Shown piece by piece: positions 23,736-28,574 of a stretch of 28,574 bases of DNA. The notes beneath the pieces are model-generated. The model worked only from the letters and a program-made list of their open reading frames with translations. It did no database searches and was not told the origin of the DNA. Every line of letters starts with the position of its first letter. Positions within the stretch are counted from its first letter, which is position 1. The DNA is taken from assembly GCA_021734045.1 (NCBI GenBank), contig JAIPJR010000036.1, positions 1 to 28,574 on the forward strand, in the 5' to 3' direction. The translations under genes were made by a program, and so were the position numbers. Origin of the DNA: Fidelibacterota bacterium. Its GTDB lineage: Bacteria; Fidelibacterota; UBA8477.

Positions 23736-25406
23736 TCACCTCCCATGCCGCAAAATTTGACCCGGTGTCGCGCCGGTATGCTCACCATTCTTGATTACCA
23801 CCACACCATTCACCAGCACATGTTCAATCCCCACCGGATATTGGTGCGGATCGGTGTACACCGCCTTGTCGATCACTGTTTCAGGATTCAAAATCACCAC
23901 ATCAGCCTTTTTTCCCTCCTTCAGTACACCACGATCCCGGAATCCCAGTTTCTCCGCCGGTAAGGAAGTCATGCGCTTCACCGCTTCAGCCATTGGGTAA
24001 ACATTTTTATCTCTGGCATAATGTCCCAGAACCCGGGGGAATGTTCCGTAATAACGCGGATGGGGCACGCCTTCACCCAGAACCCCGTAGGGCGCTACCG
24101 CATTGCCGTCGGAACCGATCATGGTGAAGGGCGCAGCCAATACTTTTTCCAGATTCTCCTCGTCCATGGCAAAGCCCACCACACCCACACGATTACGCGC
24201 AGAAAGCAGCAACTCCTGAACAAAATCCACCGGCGTCAGGTCTGATTCTTCAGCACATTGCAGAACATATTTTCCTTGAAAACGCTTGTTGTCCTCGCCA
24301 CTGCAGGAGCTGATCAACACCCGGTCCCATCCGCCAATGCGTTGGGCACGACTCTCCGTGTAGGCTTTGATTTTCTGCGCAGTTTCCGGATTGCGTAACC
24401 GCTCCAAAACCTCATCCGTATCACCCTGGCGCGCCCACAGGGGCAAAAAGGAGGTCAGACCCGTTCCCCAGGCCGTGTAGGGATAACGATCCGCGTCCAC
24501 CGGCAAATTCTCCCGGGAGCGATCAATCTGTTCCAGCATCCCGTCCACCTTGTGCCAGTTATTTTTATTACACGCCTTCAAATGGGAAATCTGTGTGGAA
24601 ACTCCGGCCTGACGGCAAATCTCCACCGCTTCGGCGATGGCTGCTTCCACCGTATCGTCTTCATTCCGCATGTGTGTGGCGTACACACCGCCGTAACGGG
24701 CCACCATGAGCGACAATTTGATAAGCTCGTCGGTGGTGGCATAACTTCCCGGTGCGTATTCCAGACCGGTGGAAAGTCCCAGGCTTCCCTGCTCCATTGA
24801 GCGAGCGAGGGCACCCTCCATTTTTATCATCTGCTCTTGGGTGGGTGCTGTGTCATGCAGCCCCACACCAAAGGCGCGCAAATCACCGTGCCCGGTGAAG
24901 GTGGCATAATTCAATCCAATACCTCTATTTTCCAGCGCATGGAAAAATCCATCCAGATCATGCCATTCCACCGCCACCCCATAGCGCTCCATCCAGCGCT
25001 CTGCCATTTTCACCCGATCTGCTTCCAGGAGCGGAAATGGTGAAGCGCCACAATTTCCCGAAACTTCCGTGGTCACACCCTGACGGATTTTGCTCTCACC
25101 GTGCGGATTCACCAGAAGCTCTACATCAGTGTGGGTGTGTATGTCGATAAATCCCGGTGTTACCAGTCGACCAGATGCATCGATGACTTGCTTCGCTTTC
25201 GCACCGGAGAGGTCACCAATCGCAGCTATTTGATCACCTCGAATGCCCACATCAGCACGGAAAGGTGTACCACCCAGACCATCAGCAATCCGGCCGTTTC
25301 GAATAATCACATCAAACTGGTTACCGCCATAGCACCCCACCAGGAGTCCGCCTGTACCTAAAGCCGTTACTTTTACAAAATCGCGACGGGAGATAATGTC
25401 ATTCAT
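23736..25406 (-). CDS. Tat-exported lipoprotein, N-acyl-D-amino-acid deacylase family
   Basis: This is an amidohydrolase of the D-aminoacylase/N-acyl-D-glutamate deacylase family, 556 residues. It is expected to free D-amino acids from N-acyl derivatives such as cell-wall debris. The N-terminus carries a perfect twin-arginine motif, SRRDFVK (residues 6-12), followed by a hydrophobic stretch and a lipobox LVGC with C25. It is therefore probably Tat-exported and lipid-anchored. The catalytic part has IDIHTHTDVELL (H90, H92), VSGNCGASPFP, HMRNEDD near residue 245, and YPYTAWGTG. A late aspartate appears in MIGSDGNAVAPYG. An AGAGGA ribosome site lies about 10 bases before the ATG. It is clustered with GH20 and another lipoprotein amidohydrolase. 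Confidence 0.9.
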   Translation of the reverse strand: MNDIISRRDFVKVTALGTGGLLVGCYGGNQFDVIIRNGRIADGLGGTPFRADVGIRGDQIAAIGDLSGAKAKQVIDASGRLVTPGFIDIHTHTDVELLVNPHGESKIRQGVTTEVSGNCGASPFPLLEADRVKMAERWMERYGVAVEWHDLDGFFHALENRGIGLNYATFTGHGDLRAFGVGLHDTAPTQEQMIKMEGALARSMEQGSLGLSTGLEYAPGSYATTDELIKLSLMVARYGGVYATHMRNEDDTVEAAIAEAVEICRQAGVSTQISHLKACNKNNWHKVDGMLEQIDRSRENLPVDADRYPYTAWGTGLTSFLPLWARQGDTDEVLERLRNPETAQKIKAYTESRAQRIGGWDRVLISSCSGEDNKRFQGKYVLQCAEESDLTPVDFVQELLLSARNRVGVVGFAMDEENLEKVLAAPFTMIGSDGNAVAPYGVLGEGVPHPRYYGTFPRVLGHYARDKNVYPMAEAVKRMTSLPAEKLGFRDRGVLKEGKKADVVILNPETVIDKAVYTDPHQYPVGIEHVLVNGVVVIKNGEHTGATPGQILRHGR

Positions 25407-25481
25407 AAAAAGTCATTCCTCTGATTGATTGGGCATTTTACCGCATGACCCACAGTCGTTGCGGACTCGTTTGATAAGCTC

Positions 25482-25994
25482 TCAGTGTTTTGCCAATGGA
25501 CTGACACCGGTGCTGAACGCGTGCAGGATGCGATCCAACAATCCTTCACGCTCGGCTTTTTCCGGTTCAAAACCTTCGTAGCCCTTGATAACAAAGTAAA
25601 CCGCTTTATCGAAAAAGTAGGTGACCCGGCTGTTGAATTCGATGAGCCGCTGCAGATCCAGGGCATCCTGAATCACGGACTGCTCCATGAGGTGGTCAAA
25701 CAGATTCCGCCGCGCCAGAATGATAGCATAGATGGATTCGGAAAGTGGTGTCTCTTCGGTTTTCCGCTCCGCGCCACAGGTGATGAAAAATCGGGCCACC
25801 TCACCGGAGGAAATTTCCCAGTCCAGCCACATGGACAGTTTTTCATACACATTGTGAATGCGGTTCACCAGGTCATTTTCCTCAATGTCATGGTAGGATG
25901 GCGTGTTGTGGTTGCTTTTGAGCATGGCTACCCAACTGGCGGTGAGACGATCGGCCTGGTGTTCCAGAAAGGAAGCGAGTCTGTCACTTAACAT
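25482..25994 (-). CDS. RsbRD N-terminal-domain-like helical sensor protein
   Basis: This is a 170-residue all-helical protein without a signal peptide or membrane segment. The pattern resembles the RsbRD N-terminal (RsbT co-antagonist) domain, a globin-like sensor fold: a first helix with LASFLEHQADRLTASWVAML, then a WLDWEISSGEVARFF region, then GAERKTEETPLSESIYAIILARRNLFDHL. No STAS domain follows, so it cannot act as a complete RsbR stressosome subunit. It may be a stand-alone sensor. The ribosome site AAAGGGGGG lies just before the ATG. It sits 90 bp downstream of the YtcJ-type amidohydrolase and 75 bp upstream of the D-aminoacylase-type gene, in the same direction. Family assignment is from pattern only. 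Confidence 0.6.
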   Translation of the reverse strand: MLSDRLASFLEHQADRLTASWVAMLKSNHNTPSYHDIEENDLVNRIHNVYEKLSMWLDWEISSGEVARFFITCGAERKTEETPLSESIYAIILARRNLFDHLMEQSVIQDALDLQRLIEFNSRVTYFFDKAVYFVIKGYEGFEPEKAEREGLLDRILHAFSTGVSPLAKH

Positions 25995-26084
25995 GATACC
26001 CCCCTTTGGTCCCCTGGGGACGCTGGATTTGCGTCTGAAAGGTAATGCCGAAGCGGAATTAACTCAACAAGACTTGGTATCAGG

Positions 26085-27782
26085 TCATTTGGTCATCAAT
26101 GGGTTGGTGTATAGGATTTTACCACCCACAATTGTGTACAGCACCCGGGCATCCCTGATTTTTTCCGGCGAGAGGCGGGTCAGATCAGCATCCAGAATAA
26201 CCATATCGGCCAACTTTCCCACCGCCAGCACGCCCTTCTTTCCATCCATGAATTCTGCGTAAGCAGCATGGTCCGTGTAGGCCCGCAGCGCCTCTTCCAC
26301 CGATATTTTCTGTGCCGGCACCCAGCCATCCGGATGTTTATCGTCCAGTGTCCGCCGGGTCACAGCCGCATAAATCCCCTCCAACGGTGTGGGCGGCGCC
26401 ACAAACCAATCGCTGCCAAACGCCAGTCTGGCCCCCGTGTCCAGCAAGTCCCGGAACGCGTAGGTGGTGGCGCTCCGCTCCGCACCAATCACCGGTTCCG
26501 CCCAGCAACCATCATCAATACAATGGTATGGCTGCATGGAGGCGATAACGCCCAGTTGACCAAACCGGGGAATGTCCAACGGGTGAATGTGCTGGGCATG
26601 CTCCACCCGAAAGCGTCGGTCGCGGGGACCATTTTCCTGTGCAACACGTTCAAAAATATCCAAAATCACCCGATTGGCGCGATCGCCGATGGCGTGCACC
26701 ATGACCTGTAATCCCAACGAATCAGCGCCGGAAATCCATTGGTACAAATCCATCTCGGTATTCACCAGCAAGCCTGAATCCGTGGGGACATCGGTGTAGG
26801 GTTGTAAAAACGCGGCGGTGTGCGATCCCAGACTGCCGTCCACGAACCCTTTCAGACCGGCCACCCGTAGCCATTCATCACCCACACCCTGTTCAGACAC
26901 GCGCTGACCCAACGCCTGCCAGGTGGAGAGCGGTACAGCTGCGGAAATCCGAACTTTCAGCCGGTCATTCCGATGCGCCCGTTCAAAAACCGCCACATCG
27001 CCCCAACCGCCCATGTGTTGGACCGAGGTCACACCCCGCGAGAGGACATAATCCATGGCCGCGTCCAGCCCGCCATCCAGTTGGTCATCCGTTGGTGCCG
27101 GAATCGCGTGGTTGATGAGATCCATGGCATTGTCCTTGAAAATACCGGTGAGGCGTCCCTGGGCATCCCGCACGATGGTTCCGCCCGCCACATCCGCAAC
27201 ATCTGCGGCGACGCCCGCCAACGCTATCGCTTTGGAATTGGCCAACGCCATGTGCCCGTCCAGCCGACTCACCCATACGGGATGGTCCGGCGTAACGGCA
27301 TCAATCCAAGCCCGGTCCGGCAGTTCCCCGCCCCACTGTTTGTGTTCCCAATTGCCACCGGTGATCCAGGTGCCGGCTGGTACTGTGCGGACAAAATCGG
27401 CGAGTTTTTCCGTGAATTCCGCCGGCGTGGCGGCATCCCGGAGTTGAACCGAACTCAATTCCAGTCCGGCATCAATGAAGTGCAAATGACTGTCATTGAA
27501 GCCCGGCGTCACCATCCCGCCTTGAGCGTCAACCACCTGTGTCGCTTCGCCGGTAAGTGCAGCGACACCTGTTTGCTCGCCCACAAATATGATGGAATCG
27601 CCACGCACTGCCAGTGCTTCCGCCCGGGGTTGTTCCGGATTCCCGGTCCAGATGTTGGCGTTGGTTATGACCAGTGTGGCCGGTACGGGTTGGGTGGTTG
27701 AACAGCTACTGACCCCAAAGATGCTTGCTAGAGCAATCAGGGTAATCAGTACACTCTTTTTTACCGGGAATTTGGGTGACAT
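26085..27782 (-). CDS. lipoprotein amidohydrolase, YtcJ family
   Basis: This is a predicted metal-dependent amidohydrolase of the YtcJ-like (amidohydrolase 3) family, 565 residues, substrate unknown. The N-terminus is a lipoprotein signal with a VSSC lipobox and C27. The enzyme domain has VTPGFNDSHLHFIDAG (H99, H101), TWITGGNWEHKQWGG, KGFVDGSLGSHTAAFL near residue 315, QVMVHAIGDRANR near 370, FRVEHAQHIHP near 395 and FGSDWFVAPPTPLEGIYAAV near 460. This is the full set for the family. ATG 27782 is preferred to an in-frame start at 27797 because GAGGAG lies 7 bases upstream. It is the first gene of the run leading to the RsbRD-like, D-aminoacylase-type and GH20 genes. Confidence 0.9.
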   Translation of the reverse strand: MSPKFPVKKSVLITLIALASIFGVSSCSTTQPVPATLVITNANIWTGNPEQPRAEALAVRGDSIIFVGEQTGVAALTGEATQVVDAQGGMVTPGFNDSHLHFIDAGLELSSVQLRDAATPAEFTEKLADFVRTVPAGTWITGGNWEHKQWGGELPDRAWIDAVTPDHPVWVSRLDGHMALANSKAIALAGVAADVADVAGGTIVRDAQGRLTGIFKDNAMDLINHAIPAPTDDQLDGGLDAAMDYVLSRGVTSVQHMGGWGDVAVFERAHRNDRLKVRISAAVPLSTWQALGQRVSEQGVGDEWLRVAGLKGFVDGSLGSHTAAFLQPYTDVPTDSGLLVNTEMDLYQWISGADSLGLQVMVHAIGDRANRVILDIFERVAQENGPRDRRFRVEHAQHIHPLDIPRFGQLGVIASMQPYHCIDDGCWAEPVIGAERSATTYAFRDLLDTGARLAFGSDWFVAPPTPLEGIYAAVTRRTLDDKHPDGWVPAQKISVEEALRAYTDHAAYAEFMDGKKGVLAVGKLADMVILDADLTRLSPEKIRDARVLYTIVGGKILYTNPLMTK

Positions 27783-28090
27783 GCAGGTTCTCCTCATTTA
27801 GAATCAGGTTGGGGCTCCCTACGAAATTATTGCGCGTTGGATGTGGGGCTAAATTACACCCTTGCCGGACGGAAGGAAGGTGAAAATTATCCGGAAGGGT
27901 GCAAAGCATTCGGAGGGGTTGGAATTTGGGGAGGTTTGTTCAGCAAAGATTTGCTCTACACACCATTCAGCAAGCGCGAACAATGGTTATCAGTCAGATT
28001 TTTTGCCGGGTATACAAAAGAAAGGCACCCACTTGCATGGATGCCTTTTCCCTTCCCTGGAAGTCGGGTGAGTCTTTCAAGCGGGGCACC
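27783..28090. other. 308-bp intergenic gap, no gene recognised
   Basis: The gap lies between the YtcJ-type amidohydrolase and the T9SS-domain gene. Besides the ribosome site of the amidohydrolase at its left end and a terminator hairpin at about 28011-28048, no feature is supported. Plus-strand open frames here lack coding character and have no recognisable product. The promoter of the leftward amidohydrolase run is expected in this gap, but no convincing -35/-10 pair was found. Confidence 0.6.
28011..28048 (-). terminator. rho-independent terminator after the T9SS-domain gene
   Basis: On the minus strand, AAAGGCA and TGCCTTT form a stem of at least 7 bp, extended by CC/GG with one bulge. 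It is followed by CTTTTGTATA. It begins about 43 bases after the stop of the T9SS-domain gene, so it would end that transcript before the amidohydrolase gene. Confidence 0.6.
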
Positions 28091-28574
28091 CTACTTCAGG
28101 AGTAACATCTTGCGGGTTTGGGAGAACTGACCCGCCCGCATCTGGTAGAAATAAATGCCCGTCCCAACTTGCTGTCCAGCATTATTTTGACCATCCCAAA
28201 CCACGGCCTGATACCCCGCTGCTTTTTCACCGTTCACCAAAGTTCGGATTGGTTGACCCAGCTGATTGAAGATGGTCAAACTTACCAAGGCTGGTTCGGG
28301 CAGATCATATTGAATGGTTGTCGTGGGATTGAAGGGATTGGGGTAATTCTGCTCAAGCGAGTATTGCAGCGGCATTGACAATGGATTAGTAATAATAGCG
28401 GTCACCAAGTCAGTACTCACAATTTCGCCATAATGATTGACCATCCAAATGATCCCGTTCTGATCCTTCATAACATCCCTGAATAGCCTGCTCATACCGG
28501 TAGGATAGCTTTGCCATGAGTTGCCACTATCAATAGAGTGATGAAGGTCGTGTCCAGCTGTGATGATTTCTGTC
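28091..28574 (-). CDS. C-terminal part of a T9SS-secreted beta-propeller-like protein, 5' end outside window
   Basis: This is the 3' end of a longer gene whose frame stays open to the right edge (161 codons visible). The first part has an Asp-box-like repeat, SIDSGNSWQSYPTG, then DVMKDQNGIIWMVNHYGEIV. This suggests a sialidase/YCF48-like beta-propeller. The last about 80 residues form a type IX secretion sorting domain (type A). They begin at LEQNYPNPFNPTTTIQYDLP and include LTIFNQLGQPIRTLV, VVWDGQNNAGQQVGTGIYFY and a basic KMLLLK end. That domain directs export and surface attachment by the T9SS of FCB bacteria and is the best taxonomic marker in the window. The methionine at 28495 is internal, not a start. 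Function beyond secretion is unknown. Confidence 0.88.
   Translation of the reverse strand, partial: TEIITAGHDLHHSIDSGNSWQSYPTGMSRLFRDVMKDQNGIIWMVNHYGEIVSTDLVTAIITNPLSMPLQYSLEQNYPNPFNPTTTIQYDLPEPALVSLTIFNQLGQPIRTLVNGEKAAGYQAVVWDGQNNAGQQVGTGIYFYQMRAGQFSQTRKMLLLK

Noticed and set aside
25485-25991. 168-codon plus-strand ORF exactly opposite the RsbRD-like gene
   Set aside because: The minus-strand frame has a strong ribosome site and a coherent helical domain pattern. The plus-strand product has neither.
26973-27701. 242-codon plus-strand ORF opposite the YtcJ-type amidohydrolase
   Set aside because: The minus strand encodes the complete amidohydrolase motif set, and the plus frame is a composition artefact.

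Overview
The window most likely comes from a bacterium of the FCB superphylum (for example Marinimicrobia, Calditrichota or Ignavibacteria; the exact phylum cannot be settled here). The main evidence is the left-pointing gene fragment at the right edge, which ends in a type IX secretion sorting domain with the NYPNPFNP signature. Exported lipoproteins and scattered relics of intergenic repeats fit this. Nothing points to a phage or plasmid.

Region 1 (1-16960) is a purine-catabolism cluster of the yge/ygf/yqe type, known from E. coli and gut anaerobes and tied to selenium-dependent molybdenum hydroxylases and anaerobic urate/purine breakdown. It is two divergent operons leaving a control region at about 12195-12431. 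The leftward operon reads: molybdenum hydroxylase large subunit (XdhD/XdhA-like), ssnA, ygeY, ygeW, two fold-type II PLP enzymes, a 2Fe-2S subunit, ygfM, and ygfK, which runs off the left edge. The rightward operon reads: yqeC, a mocA/ygfJ-type cytidylyltransferase, a short yqeB, a separate XdhC-like protein, and a hydantoinase (hyuA). Many junctions overlap by 4-11 bp, so translational coupling is likely. The leftward operon supplies the hydroxylase, ring-opening and nitrogen-salvage enzymes. The rightward operon supplies cofactor maturation plus the hydantoinase. The main departure from E. coli is that the two PLP enzymes sit where a diaminopropionate ammonia-lyase (ygeX) would be expected. 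No ygeX or carbamate kinase is present in the window.

Region 2 (17068-21456) holds a beta-carbonic anhydrase, a YefM/YoeB-type toxin-antitoxin pair, an ABC-F ATPase, and a two-gene unit (small basic protein plus a GSU2403-type nucleotidyltransferase). The promoter of that unit is embedded in four copies of one inverted half-site, arranged as a 40-bp inverted pair repeated at exactly 53 bp. This looks like a self-regulated toxin-antitoxin-like or defence module.

Region 3 (21488-28574) is a leftward run of scavenging genes: a secreted GH20 hexosaminidase, a Tat-exported lipoprotein of the D-aminoacylase family, an RsbRD-N-like sensor protein, a lipoprotein amidohydrolase of the YtcJ family, and the 3' end of a T9SS-secreted protein. 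No tRNA, rRNA, CRISPR array, insertion sequence, transporter or transcriptional regulator was recognised.
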